From the NCBI RefSeq assembly GCF_022180365.1, contig NZ_BQKV01000029.1, positions 1-64,000 on the forward strand: a DNA stretch of 64,000 nucleotides, given 5' to 3'. The position numbers were made by a program, and so were the translations under genes. This DNA comes from Faecalibacterium gallinarum. Lineage in GTDB: Bacteria > Bacillota > Clostridia > Oscillospirales > Ruminococcaceae. How positions within the stretch are numbered: the first letter of the stretch is position 1; every line of letters begins with the position of its first letter. Positions 53,332-64,000 of the stretch are shown in pieces. Below the pieces are notes generated by a model, which searched no databases, was not told where the DNA came from, and saw only the letters and a program-made list of their open reading frames with translations.

Positions 53332-56286
53332 TCAGATCTCCCTTTCCGCGCTCTTTTTGGGCGCTGTCTTTTTATGTTCGGGTTTGGGCTGGCTTTTCAG
53401 CTGCTCCACAACGGACTTCCGTTTTTCCGGCAACTCCCGTTGGGGCGGCTGCCGCTGGCCGTTGTTGAGAATGCCGTCGATCATGCCGTAGTCATCCTCC
53501 ACGGCCATTTCCGCATTTTTCAGCGGGTTGTCCGGCAGGAAGCCGGGAACCTCGGCAAAGCCGAAGCTGTCGCAGTAGTGACAGGATACCTTGCCGTCCC
53601 GCTTGATGGCAACGATGTCGCTGACGCTCATGGACGGGTGACGGTAGTCGGCGGGGTGTTCATTGTTGAAGCGGTAAAAAAGCTGTTCGGCAGTATCGCC
53701 CTTCAAATCGGAGGGCAGCAGCGGCGCGGTGTAGACTAGATCGTAGTTGTCCCGCTGCGCCGTCTGCCCGATGGACTTGAGCCATTCCAGCCCCTCATAG
53801 CGGATGTCCCGCAACTCGTCGGTGTGCTTCACCTGATAAATAGCGAAGCAGTCGCCCTTGTGATCGAGGAACGCCTGCTCCCGTTCCTGCTGGTGGTCCA
53901 TGCGCTCCTTGACCTGAGCATCGAAAGCCGGGCTTTCCTCCCATTCCTCGCGGGTGACGGCGAAGATCCCGTCGTAGGCGTCCAGGTCGGTGGTATCAAA
54001 AGCCATCGCCGGATTCTCACCCTGCTGGACGATATAAACGGTCAGGTCGCGCTCCATCAGCTCATAGGCCCGCTCTTTGGAGAGGGGCAGAAGGTCCCCG
54101 TCCAGATAGCCGCTCTTTTCCAAATCGTCCTGGGTCAGCGTGGGGTCCGGCATGGGGTACTCGTCCAGGTGCTGCTCCGGGGCGTCCGGCAGCATGGTAG
54201 TTTCCGGGGCGGCGGCCTGGGCCGCTGCCTGCATCTGCTGGACAGCCGCCTCCTGCAAAGTTTCGATCATGGACAGCGGCGCATACTGAATGGATTGGCC
54301 GCCCATGTCGTGCATCTCGCAGATTTTCAGCGCGGCGGTGGACAGGGGCAGCTCCGGGGCGTCCAGCTGGCCGCCGTCCAATGCCCGCATTGTGCCCTTG
54401 TCGTAGATAGTGTAGTCATAACCGCCGTCACAGGGCTGGACGTGGAGGTACAGCCGTCCGTCCAACTCATAGAGCTTTTCCGCCTGCGCCTGGGCCTTGA
54501 CCTGCTCAGCCGTCATACTGCCATCTTGAAGGGCGTTGTGCAGTTTTACACACTCGTCATAGGTTCCCGCATAAAGTACCTCTCCGGGGATAAGGGATAA
54601 ATCATCCGCAACGGTATATTCCTGGATATAGGTACTGTCTGCCGGTGAGGTACGCTCAAAATTGCTGTGGAGCTTGTAAGCATGGCGGGCGGGAGCCTGC
54701 ATGGGGACCTCCGCCTCCGATGCGGCTTCCTGCTGCGGCACTGTCTGTTCCGACTGGGCGGCCAGGTCAATACCGCGCTCCTTGCAGATAACCTTATAAT
54801 GCCGGTCAATGTCCGCGATCAGTTCCCCGGCTGCCTTGTTGATGGTCTCTAAACTGGCCCGCAACTCCGGCAGCTCCTTACCCTGGCTCCAGTTGGCGAT
54901 ATAGCCGAAGCTGTTCTCGCCGGTCTGGATACCGTAATACTGGCAAACCGCGTAGGAAATGCTCTCGGCCTCCACCTCCTCGGTGTTGCGGTCTTTCTTC
55001 TTGGGCGGCTCCTTGTCACCGGCCCTGGCCGCTTCCTCCTGTGCCTTGGCGTAGTTGTGCAGCTTGCTGTGGGCGATCTCATGGACGGCGGCGGAAACGG
55101 TCTGTACCTCGCTCATGCCTGCTCGGATGGCGATGCGCTGCTGGTCCGGCGAGAAATACCCGTCCATGTTGGCGGCCATCGGCTCCACAGAAAGCGGCAC
55201 CGGCGCGGACCGGCGCAGGGCTTCCATGAAAGCCTCGTAGTTCTGGACGTTCCCGGACAGGGAGGACGCCAGCTCCGGCAGCGGTTTCCCGTCTGTCTGG
55301 CTTACATCGAACACCTTCACCGGACGGAACATGGGAATCTCAACTTCCCGTTCCTCCATGACCGCCTTGCCCTCTGCGTCCAGGATGGGGGCCTTGGTGT
55401 CCGGGTCCAGCTTCTGTTCCTCGATCTTTTTCTTGAACGGCGTGGGCGCGATGATGGTAATACCATGCTCACCCTTTTTTACATGGCGCTCAAACTGATT
55501 TTTCCACTTGTTGTACCCGGCCACCAGCGTGGCGTCCGGCTTCTGCATATAAATGAGCATGGTGTTGTTGACGGAGTAGCGGTGGAAACGGGACATCACG
55601 GACAGGTAGCGCATATACTTTTCGCTCTCGAACAGCTCCTTGATACCCTGTTCAATGCCCGCCGTGATTTGCTGCAACCGTTCCCGGTTGGTAGGTTTGT
55701 CAGCCATGATGTTCACTCTCCTCCCTATGGCCGAAATTTCAGCGGTGTGTTCTGCGATCCACTGGTCCTGTTCCTCGGTGCTGCTGTCGAGGAAGGTGTC
55801 CAGCAGATAGCCCATGTAATCTTTTTTCTGGATGGCCTCCAAAAAGCGCGGGTGTGGGTCCTCGTCCGGCGTCTTGGGGGAATAGTCGGCCTCCCATTTT
55901 CGGAGCAAGTGGTAGTAGTCCGTCAGGACACGCCAGCCGTGTTCCCGTTTTTCTTTCCGCGCCTGCGCCTCGGATTTTTGCCGGACATAACTTCGCCGGG
56001 GCGGGGCCTTGCTGTCATAGGAAAGGCCAAAATCCTGGGCCAGCTTTTCGGCGGCCTCCTTGGGGGACAGGTCATAGAGCCGGGCGGTGAAGTCGATCAC
56101 ATCGCCGTCTGCTCCGCAGCCAAAACAGTGGAAACGGGCGTCCACCTTCATGCTGGGGTGGCGGTCATCGTGGAAGGGGCAGCAGGCCATGCCGCCGCGC
56201 CCCACCGCGATGCCGTAAAGCTCCGCCGCCTCTCTGGCGGTGACGGACTGTTTTACGACTTCAAAGACGCTCTCGCCCATGCTCAC
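53332..56286 (-). CDS. CHC2 zinc-finger/ArdC-like fusion protein
   Basis: A 984-residue protein that looks like two ICE genes in one frame. Residues 1-193 hold a DnaG-type CHC2 zinc finger: C36, H39, C54, C57 in CCPFHDDRHPS and FHCFGCG. From residue 194 (MADKPTNRERLQ) an ArdC-like N-terminal region (YSVNNTMLIYMQKPDATLVA) and a metallopeptidase motif HEIAH (about 402) follow, then YodL/DUF4316-like segments. A strong internal site GGGAGGAG precedes the ATG at 55707, so a 791-residue product may also be made. The outer start is GTG 56286, overlapping the upstream stop, or ATG 56280. Confidence 0.8.
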   Translation of the reverse strand: MSMGESVFEVVKQSVTAREAAELYGIAVGRGGMACCPFHDDRHPSMKVDARFHCFGCGADGDVIDFTARLYDLSPKEAAEKLAQDFGLSYDSKAPPRRSYVRQKSEAQARKEKREHGWRVLTDYYHLLRKWEADYSPKTPDEDPHPRFLEAIQKKDYMGYLLDTFLDSSTEEQDQWIAEHTAEISAIGRRVNIMADKPTNRERLQQITAGIEQGIKELFESEKYMRYLSVMSRFHRYSVNNTMLIYMQKPDATLVAGYNKWKNQFERHVKKGEHGITIIAPTPFKKKIEEQKLDPDTKAPILDAEGKAVMEEREVEIPMFRPVKVFDVSQTDGKPLPELASSLSGNVQNYEAFMEALRRSAPVPLSVEPMAANMDGYFSPDQQRIAIRAGMSEVQTVSAAVHEIAHSKLHNYAKAQEEAARAGDKEPPKKKDRNTEEVEAESISYAVCQYYGIQTGENSFGYIANWSQGKELPELRASLETINKAAGELIADIDRHYKVICKERGIDLAAQSEQTVPQQEAASEAEVPMQAPARHAYKLHSNFERTSPADSTYIQEYTVADDLSLIPGEVLYAGTYDECVKLHNALQDGSMTAEQVKAQAQAEKLYELDGRLYLHVQPCDGGYDYTIYDKGTMRALDGGQLDAPELPLSTAALKICEMHDMGGQSIQYAPLSMIETLQEAAVQQMQAAAQAAAPETTMLPDAPEQHLDEYPMPDPTLTQDDLEKSGYLDGDLLPLSKERAYELMERDLTVYIVQQGENPAMAFDTTDLDAYDGIFAVTREEWEESPAFDAQVKERMDHQQEREQAFLDHKGDCFAIYQVKHTDELRDIRYEGLEWLKSIGQTAQRDNYDLVYTAPLLPSDLKGDTAEQLFYRFNNEHPADYRHPSMSVSDIVAIKRDGKVSCHYCDSFGFAEVPGFLPDNPLKNAEMAVEDDYGMIDGILNNGQRQPPQRELPEKRKSVVEQLKSQPKPEHKKTAPKKSAEREI

Positions 56287-56560
56287 TTGCCGCCCGCTTT
56301 GGGGACGGGCGGTTTGTACCCAGCAGCCTTGGCCCGTTCGCTGGCGGCCTTGCGGCGCTCGGCGCTGTACGGCTCCCGCACCGACACGCAGCGTTTGGGC
56401 ACCGTAAAGGTCTGACGGTCCTTTTTCACGATCTGGTCCGGGTATTTTTCCGCCAGCCGCCGCAGCTTTTCCAGCAGGCGCGGGTCGTGGGAATAGACCT
56501 CGGCGGTGGCCTCGGCCTGGTTGTAGAGGATAATCGTTTCCTGTTCATACAAACTCAGTT

Positions 56561-56564
<4 letters not shown>
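56283..56564 (-). CDS. Small conserved ICE protein
   Basis: A 93-residue basic protein, LSLYEQETIILYNQAEATAEVYS, then LLEKLRRLAEKYPDQIVKKD and a Lys/Arg/Ala-rich tail. I recognise it only as a small gene regularly found downstream of topB in these ICEs. Overlaps topB by 4 bp and the next gene by 4 bp, so it is translated as part of the operon. Function unknown. Confidence 0.7.
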
Positions 56565-58640
<2,076 letters not shown>

Positions 58641-58660
<20 letters not shown>

Positions 58661-59333
58661 CTTCCTCTACCTCCATTTCTTCGTTGGATTTTTTCAGTTT
58701 TCTGGAAACGCTGTTGCCATCGTCCAGAAGGCAGTCATAACCGACGTTGTAATCATAGCGGTACAGCTTTCCCAGCAGGTCGTTGATGATGACACGGCAG
58801 GCCAGCAGCACCCGCGTCTTATCCACCTGCATGAGCTGGTAACGGCGGTAATCGCTGAAATATTCCTCGCGCAGATGTGTCCGGGCGGCGGTTTCCTCCA
58901 TCAGAATGTCGATCACGTCCTTGTCGCCGTCCTCTTTCGCGCCCTCGGCATAGTTCAGCATCTCCATCACCATCGGGAAGCTCTGCTCATCCTTCGGGGC
59001 TTCCTCTTTGAGATAGCCGATCAAGGCGCAGAACAGGAACCGGGCCGCTGTCTGCTCCGGCTCGGTCAGAGCGGAAAGGGTTTCCTGCCCGCTGGGCAGA
59101 AGTTTGTTGCAGACAAAATCGTGGACCTCGCCGCGGAACAAGTGGCGGATGGCGTCGATGGACAGCGCCGGTTTGGAGGTGTCTGTATCGTCCTCCACTT
59201 TGTAGATTTCAAATTCTTCTTCGTCTGTCTTTTTGCGCACCTTGGCGAGCGCCGTGCAAACGATGTCGCCGCCAAAGTAGACGCCGAAGCAGATCAGGTC
59301 GAACACAATGAGAAATTGGATAAAATAATTCAT
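58641..59333 (-). CDS. Membrane-anchored ICE protein of unknown function
   Basis: A 230-residue protein with an N-terminal membrane helix ([20 protein letters not shown]) and a cytosolic helical domain (LSIDAIRHLFRGEVHDFVCN, LIGYLKEEAPKDEQSFPMVM). The ATG at 59333 has AAAGGAG upstream and overlaps the previous stop (ATGA). It is typically between DUF4366 and topB in this ICE type; no domain is recognised. Confidence 0.7.
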
Positions 59334-59530
59334 TTTGCTTTTCTCCTTTCGCGCAGCCACGCAGTCAGTTCTTTGTGGCAGAAGCCCACGCAGGGCTGGC
59401 CGGGGCGGTAGGTTCCGCAGCCATAGCAGGGGGGGCCGGGAGATAAAGAGGGAGGACGGGAAGCTGCCTTCCCGCCCTCCGGCCTGCGCGTCATCATGGG
59501 TTCATAAGGGCTGTCGGTGAACCGGGTCAT
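59330..59530 (-). CDS. Small Cys-containing ICE protein
   Basis: A 66-residue protein, [20 protein letters not shown] then [19 protein letters not shown], a possible small metal-binding knuckle, and a basic C-terminus. Start and stop each overlap the neighbours by 4 bp (ATGA), showing that it is a real coupled gene. Function unknown. Confidence 0.7.
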   Translation of the reverse strand: MTRFTDSPYEPMMTRRPEGGKAASRPPSLSPGPPCYGCGTYRPGQPCVGFCHKELTAWLRERRKAK

Positions 59531-60309
59531 TTGGCCGGGTTCTCGCTTTCCTCATCGCCGCCCCCGCCGGCGTCCTCCGGCTCGTCAGATTCCTCGGTCT
59601 CCCAAGGGTCCTCGTCCTCCTGTTCGGTATCGTCCTCGCCGTAGTCGTAATCATCCAGGTTGTCGCTGCCCTTGGTCTTGGGCTTCTGCTTGATGAATTT
59701 GAAGTAGACCAGCGCACCGATGCCGCCCAGCACAGCCAGCACCACCAGCAGCATCGCCGGGTTCAGCCCTGCCGGTTCCTGTTCCGGCTCCGGCTCTGTT
59801 TCCGGGTCAGGGGTGGGTTCCGGCTCCTGGCCCGTACACTCTGCCATATTCACGGCGCACACCGGGCAGGCCGTATTCACCGCACCGGCGGCGCACTTTT
59901 CCGTGCAGTTGCAGACGGCGGGCGTTTCCTCCGCCGTCTCGCCGTCCTCCATCAGCGCCTCCAGGTCGGCCTCGTCCACCTGGTTCAAGAAGTGGACGGC
60001 GGTCTCCTTGTCCTCGTTGGCGCGGTCAATGAGGATGTAAAAATAGTTACCCGCCTTGGTGGTGACGGTGATGAGCTGCTTGTTGCCGCCAAAGTCATCC
60101 ACCAGGGCGGCGTTGCCCTCCGGGGTCAGGGCGGGGCTGTCCTCGGTTTCCTCCACCACCACGTTGCTGTCGTTGGTGGCGTCCGCCGCCGGTGTGGCCG
60201 TGGGCGCAGGGTCAGTGCCCTGGGCAAAGGCGGTCACAGAGAAGCCGCCCATCAGCATCAGGCAGGTGCAAAGGGCGGCAAAGGTTCTGAAAATCTTTTT
60301 ATTCTTCAT
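59527..60309 (-). CDS. DUF4366 surface protein
   Basis: A 260-residue protein. It has a signal peptide (about 1-30), a DUF4366 domain (about 60-125, [20 protein letters not shown]), a Cys-rich stretch ([21 protein letters not shown]), a Pro/Glu repeat linker (about 165-185) and a membrane helix (about 190-210) with an acidic tail. It probably belongs to the extracellular part of the conjugation channel. Overlaps the DUF4315 gene by 11 bp. Confidence 0.85.
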   Translation of the reverse strand: MKNKKIFRTFAALCTCLMLMGGFSVTAFAQGTDPAPTATPAADATNDSNVVVEETEDSPALTPEGNAALVDDFGGNKQLITVTTKAGNYFYILIDRANEDKETAVHFLNQVDEADLEALMEDGETAEETPAVCNCTEKCAAGAVNTACPVCAVNMAECTGQEPEPTPDPETEPEPEQEPAGLNPAMLLVVLAVLGGIGALVYFKFIKQKPKTKGSDNLDDYDYGEDDTEQEDEDPWETEESDEPEDAGGGGDEESENPAK

Positions 60310-60553
60310 GGGTCATTTCCTCCTGTTCGGGATTGGCAGAACCCACCGCCCGGCCGGGCACCATGCCGCCAGACAGCATGGCGGACAGCTGGGCCGGGGT
60401 CATACGCAGGGCGCGGACCATCTGGACGATCTCCAGGTTCTCCGCCTCGGTTTTCTGCGCTTCCAGGTCTTTCAGCTTTTCCTGCTGTTCCGCGATCTTC
60501 TCGCGGGTTTTGGCGATCTCCTGGTCGATGCGCTCGATTTTGTTTTTAGCCAT
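60299..60553 (-). CDS. DUF4315 family protein
   Basis: An 84-residue protein with the DUF4315 coiled coil ([37 protein letters not shown]) and the [14 protein letters not shown] motif. The start is the ATG at 60553 (ATAGGAG upstream). It always precedes DUF4366 in Tn1549-like operons. Unknown function. Confidence 0.85.
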   Translation of the reverse strand: MAKNKIERIDQEIAKTREKIAEQQEKLKDLEAQKTEAENLEIVQMVRALRMTPAQLSAMLSGGMVPGRAVGSANPEQEEMTHEE

Positions 60554-60586
60554 AGTCAAATCACTCCTATTCTTCATAAAAATTTG

Positions 60587-62320
60587 TCACCAGTTCATCA
60601 AGCCGTAGCCCTTGATGCACTCGTAGGTCAGGGAATAACTCTTGATTTTGCAGGCGTCGCCGGAATTACCCTCTACGGTGTAAACCCGGCTGCCGTCGGT
60701 GCCCACTACGATGCCCACATGGTCGGCGCTGCCATCCAAGTCCCAATCGAAGAAGATAGCGTCGCCTGGGGCGATGTTGGCGTAATCCCGCCCGCCCCAT
60801 TGTCCGTGCGACTGGAACCAGGGGATGCCCTGGGACTGGCAGGCGGCAAAGCGCGGCTCGGAAAGGCCCATCTGGCCGTAACACCAGGACACGAAGCAAG
60901 CGCACCACTCCACGCGGGAATTAAAGCCGTACCAGCTCCAATAGGGCTGGCCGCCCACGTTGCCCACCTGGCTTTTGGCGATGTCCACCACCGCCTGATT
61001 GCCGGGCCGGGTGCCGTTGACAAACTCCACACCGGCCAAACTCTCGGAATCGCTGGTGTCGGCGGACCCGCCGCCGAAGATCAGGGGCTTGTTGCCCAGC
61101 GTCTGCCGGTACACCTGGTACATTTCCAGCTGATCCGGCGTCAGCAGCTCCAACGCCACGGAGGAGATGGGCTTGCTGGTGAGGGTCACATTTAAGATGT
61201 AGTAGTTGTAGGGCACTTCCACGTCATACTCGTTGCCCTCGCTGTCTGTCCGGGTCTCGGTGCGGTAGCGCACCTCCACTTCCTCGGTCAGCGTCAGCTG
61301 GTATTGGGCCGCGAAAATGCGTTCCAGCTCCGCCTGGGCGCTTGCCCGCGTGTAGCCTTGCAGCACAGCGGACAGGTAGGCCGCCAGCTCGTGGGGGTCG
61401 TGGCCGATCATATCCAGGTCATAGCGGTACTCGTCATAGCCGGGGTGGCTGCTCTCGATGTTGTCGATCTCGGCTTGCAGCGCGGCCTCCTTGGCGGCGT
61501 AGTTGGCCTCCACCGCCACCAGCTCCGGGTCATCCGATGGGTAGGTGGTGCCGGAGATCATCGAACCGATGCTCTGCGCCATCATGGAGCAGGAGGACAT
61601 GGTGTTGAGCAGCAAGCAGACGATTAAAAATAGGCCCAGGGCGATGCCAAAGCCCTTTTTATGGCGCATCACATAGGCCCCGGCCTGCTGGGCTTTCTCC
61701 TTGACCGTCTTGGCCGCTTTGCCGGTCTTTTGGGCGGCACCGGCGGCGCTCCCGCCGGACTGTGCGGCCCGTTTGGCGGCGGCGTACTGCTTCTTGATCT
61801 GCTGTTTCTGCTGCCAGCGGGACAGCGGGTTGCTGGCTGCCGCAGGGTTTTCATAGACAGACTTCTGGAACAGCGCCTCGATGTTGGCCTTTTCCAGCTT
61901 CCGCTCGGCCTGGGCGGCCTTGCGGTAAGGTTTCAGTTTGTGGCTGCGGTAGCCCTCCCTCGCCAGATGCACGCCGGTCTCTACGGCTTCCTCAGACTTG
62001 TGGGCGCTTTCCACGCCCACGTTACCGTCCTCGGTCTTGCGGATCTCCTGGTGGAGCTTGCCCGCCACTGCGTTGCCCGGCGCGTCCCGCACTGTATGGG
62101 ACAGTTTGGAGGGCGGCCGGGGCTTATCCTCCAGCACCAGCTTGGTCGTGACCTTGCCGGTCTTGGGGTCCACCTCGGCCCGTTTGACCTGCTTTTTCGG
62201 GATTTTTGCCTGCGCCTTGTCCGCTTTGACGGCGGCCTTCTCCGCCTTGCGGATGGGCTTTTCCAGCGCCGGGTCCGCCCGTTCTTCCTCCGTGAAGCGC
62301 AGGCGCGGTTCCTTAATCAA
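60587..62320 (-). CDS. CHAP-domain peptidoglycan hydrolase of the transfer machine
   Basis: A 577-residue membrane-anchored cell-wall hydrolase. A basic coiled N-terminal half leads to a membrane helix (about 217-240, GFGIALGLFLIVCLLLNTMS). The extracellular part ends in a CHAP domain with Cys in VEWCACFVSWCYGQ and His in DHVGIVVG. It would open peptidoglycan for the conjugation channel (VirB1/TcpG-like). The start chosen is TTG 62320, preceded by GGGGGAA and overlapping the upstream stop; the longer frame lies in the neighbour gene. Confidence 0.85.
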   Translation of the reverse strand: MIKEPRLRFTEEERADPALEKPIRKAEKAAVKADKAQAKIPKKQVKRAEVDPKTGKVTTKLVLEDKPRPPSKLSHTVRDAPGNAVAGKLHQEIRKTEDGNVGVESAHKSEEAVETGVHLAREGYRSHKLKPYRKAAQAERKLEKANIEALFQKSVYENPAAASNPLSRWQQKQQIKKQYAAAKRAAQSGGSAAGAAQKTGKAAKTVKEKAQQAGAYVMRHKKGFGIALGLFLIVCLLLNTMSSCSMMAQSIGSMISGTTYPSDDPELVAVEANYAAKEAALQAEIDNIESSHPGYDEYRYDLDMIGHDPHELAAYLSAVLQGYTRASAQAELERIFAAQYQLTLTEEVEVRYRTETRTDSEGNEYDVEVPYNYYILNVTLTSKPISSVALELLTPDQLEMYQVYRQTLGNKPLIFGGGSADTSDSESLAGVEFVNGTRPGNQAVVDIAKSQVGNVGGQPYWSWYGFNSRVEWCACFVSWCYGQMGLSEPRFAACQSQGIPWFQSHGQWGGRDYANIAPGDAIFFDWDLDGSADHVGIVVGTDGSRVYTVEGNSGDACKIKSYSLTYECIKGYGLMNW

Positions 62321-62693
62321 ACCATTCCCCCAGCATGAGGGAGGCCGCCATGCTGGAAAGCTCCGCATAGGCCGCCAGCCCCAGCGGACCCACGAAGCGG
62401 CACTCGGTCAGGCAGGCGTAGAGCTGGGCCACTACGTCGGCCAAAATCTGGACCTCGGTGCCCTCCAGCACAGTCTCACCGGCCTGCCCGCGCTGGACCT
62501 TGGCGGCGCACAGAATCTCCACCAGCCGCAGCAGGCCGGTCTCGCCGGTCTCGGTCAGTTCAGCGGCCTGATCCGCCGCCGTGCGGCACTCGGAAACGGC
62601 GTCCGCCATCGCCGTCAGGAGCGCGGTGCGCTGGGTTTCCAGCGCCCGGTCCAGAAACATCATGTGGTCGTTATGCAGAATTTCGGGTTTCAT
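62313..62693 (-). CDS. Small helical ICE protein
   Basis: A 126-residue helical protein (LDRALETQRTALLTAMADAV, QILADVVAQLYACLTECRFV). It lies between virB4 and the CHAP gene, overlapping both by 4-8 bp. I do not recognise the family. Context suggests a transfer-channel accessory. Confidence 0.65.
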   Translation of the reverse strand: MKPEILHNDHMMFLDRALETQRTALLTAMADAVSECRTAADQAAELTETGETGLLRLVEILCAAKVQRGQAGETVLEGTEVQILADVVAQLYACLTECRFVGPLGLAAYAELSSMAASLMLGEWFD

Positions 62694-64000
62694 CGTCCAT
62701 CAGCCTCCTTCATTTCCTGGGGTTTGGTCGTCATAATGCGATACAGTTCGGTGTTTTTCGGGAAGTGATCCACAAAGGGCAGAATCGTGGAGCCGTAGAA
62801 CAGCAGCCCCTCGCCCTCGCCGGAGTGGGTCACATAGGACAGCTGGTGCGGGGAAATGCCCAGCTGCCGGGCCAAAATCTGCCGGTCGCCGCCCGCCTGG
62901 TTGAGCATATACACGAAGTCGGAGTTTTCAAAGATGTTCTCCACCTCGCGGGAAGAAAGCAGGTCCTTCACGTTCTGGGTGATCCCGGTCGGGATGCCGC
63001 CCCACTTTCTGAACCGCTTCCAAATCTCCACCGTATAGGCGGCGGTCTGTTCCTCTTTGAGCAGCAGGTGCATCTCGTCGATGTAGTAGCGGGTGGACTT
63101 ACGGGCCGCCCGGTTGATGGTGACGCGGTTCCACACCTGGTCCTGCACCACCAGCATCCCGATCTTTTTCAGCTGCTTGCCCAGCTCCTTGATGTCATAG
63201 CAAACAATGCGGTTGTTGATGTCCACGTTGCTGCGGTGGTTGAACACGTTGAGGGAGCCGGTGACGTAGATTTCCAGCGCCGTGGCGATGTACTGCGCCT
63301 CTTTCTCATCCTGCGCCCGCAGCAGGTCGTATAAATCCTCCAGAATGGGCATATTCTCCGGGCGCGGATCGTTGAGGTAGTCCTGATAGACCAGCCGCAC
63401 ACAGCGGTCAATGATGGTTTTCTGTACCGGCTGTAATCCGTCCTTTCCGCCCACGATCAGCTCGCACAGCGACAAGATGAAGTCGCTCTTCAGCGACAGC
63501 GGGCTTTCATCGTCCGAATAGTCCAGGTTCAGGTCCATCGGGTTGATGTAGTTGGTGGAGGTGGGCGAGATTTTGATGACCTGCCCGTGCAGGCGCTCCA
63601 CCAGCGGCGCGTACTCGGCCTCCGGGTCGCAGATAATGACATCATCCGAAGTCAGCAGGAAGCAGTTGGCGATCTCGCGCTTGGCCGAAAAGCTCTTGCC
63701 GGAACCGGGCGTACCCAGAATCAGGCCGTTGGGGTTTTTCAGCAGCTTGCGGTCCACCATGATGAGGTTATTGGACAGGGCGTTGATGCCGTAGTACAGC
63801 GCCTCTTTTCCGTTCTGAAAAAGCTCTTGGGTGGTGAACGGCACGAAGATGGCGGTAGAGCTGGTAGTCAGCCCCCGCTGAATTTCCACCTGGTTCAGCC
63901 CCAGCGGCAGAGAGGACATCAAGCCTTCCTCCTGCTGGAAGTCCAGCCGGGTCAGCTGGCAGTTGTACTTCTGTGCGATGGAACTGGCCTGGAAGATGTT
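62690..64000 (-). CDS. virB4: VirB4/TraE-like conjugation ATPase (5' end outside window)
   Basis: The frame is open to the window edge; 436 C-terminal residues are seen. Walker A is LILGTPGSGKSFSAKREI, Walker B RYYIDEMHLLLKEEQ, plus GIPTGITQNVKDLLSSREVE typical of VirB4/TraE. It powers the type IV secretion channel at the membrane. The ATG at 63922 is internal; upstream codons (QLTRLDFQQEEGL) continue the frame. Stop overlaps the next gene by 4 bp. Confidence 0.93.
   Translation of the reverse strand, partial: NIFQASSIAQKYNCQLTRLDFQQEEGLMSSLPLGLNQVEIQRGLTTSSTAIFVPFTTQELFQNGKEALYYGINALSNNLIMVDRKLLKNPNGLILGTPGSGKSFSAKREIANCFLLTSDDVIICDPEAEYAPLVERLHGQVIKISPTSTNYINPMDLNLDYSDDESPLSLKSDFILSLCELIVGGKDGLQPVQKTIIDRCVRLVYQDYLNDPRPENMPILEDLYDLLRAQDEKEAQYIATALEIYVTGSLNVFNHRSNVDINNRIVCYDIKELGKQLKKIGMLVVQDQVWNRVTINRAARKSTRYYIDEMHLLLKEEQTAAYTVEIWKRFRKWGGIPTGITQNVKDLLSSREVENIFENSDFVYMLNQAGGDRQILARQLGISPHQLSYVTHSGEGEGLLFYGSTILPFVDHFPKNTELYRIMTTKPQEMKEADGR

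Overview
The window looks like the chromosome of a high-G+C gut Firmicute of the Faecalibacterium/Gemmiger/Subdoligranulum type (Oscillospiraceae). Evidence is the GC-rich coding style, GGAGG-type ribosome binding sites, a short ThiC under a TPP riboswitch, a GH4 enzyme with an RpiR regulator, and conjugative-element genes of the Tn1549/CTn type common in gut clostridia. Exact species cannot be fixed from this sequence. No rRNA, tRNA or CRISPR array was seen.

1-15 kb is chromosomal. It starts with the last codons of an IS3-family transposase, then glgB with an odd Lys/Ala-rich tail, a secreted G5/3D cell-wall protein, and an orphan phage tail-collar protein. Next come two small membrane proteins controlled by a TetR regulator with matching operators, a GH4 6-phospho-beta-glucosidase with RpiR regulator, a Sel1-repeat/membrane-protein pair, and thiC with its riboswitch.

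15.0-31.1 kb is an integrative mobilizable element (IME). Its left edge (about 15005) and right edge (about 31105) share an 8-bp core, CAAGCGCT, and the right edge carries a 3'-terminal fragment of rpsI (ribosomal protein S9), the likely target gene. It encodes TnpV, a DUF6809-like protein, a type I restriction-modification operon (HTH regulator, hsdM, hsdS, hsdR) with a three-gene AT-rich cassette of unknown function at its end, a MobV relaxase with a pMV158-like oriT, a primase/helicase replication protein, two regulators with shared palindromic operators, and a tyrosine integrase.

31.1 kb to the window end is a second element, an integrative conjugative element (ICE) stacked beside the IME at the rpsI fragment. 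Its left end has two related tyrosine integrases, an excisionase and a sigma-like protein. An AT-rich bacitracin-resistance module follows (bcrR-bcrA-bcrB-uppP, with two GACA-N7-TGTC BcrR operators), then a MobP-type relaxase, an AbiE toxin-antitoxin pair and small accessory genes. From 44 kb to the edge a long leftward transfer operon reads, in transcription order: virB4 (cut by the edge), a small gene, a CHAP peptidoglycan hydrolase, DUF4315, DUF4366, small genes, topB, a CHC2/ArdC-like fusion, TTRAP, a 2546-residue methylase/helicase protein with tnpV embedded in another frame, DUF3848/3849, and mobC.

The best candidates for something undescribed are the three-gene cassette behind hsdR (16040-17618) and the tnpV gene nested out of frame inside the large ICE helicase gene (51910-52266).
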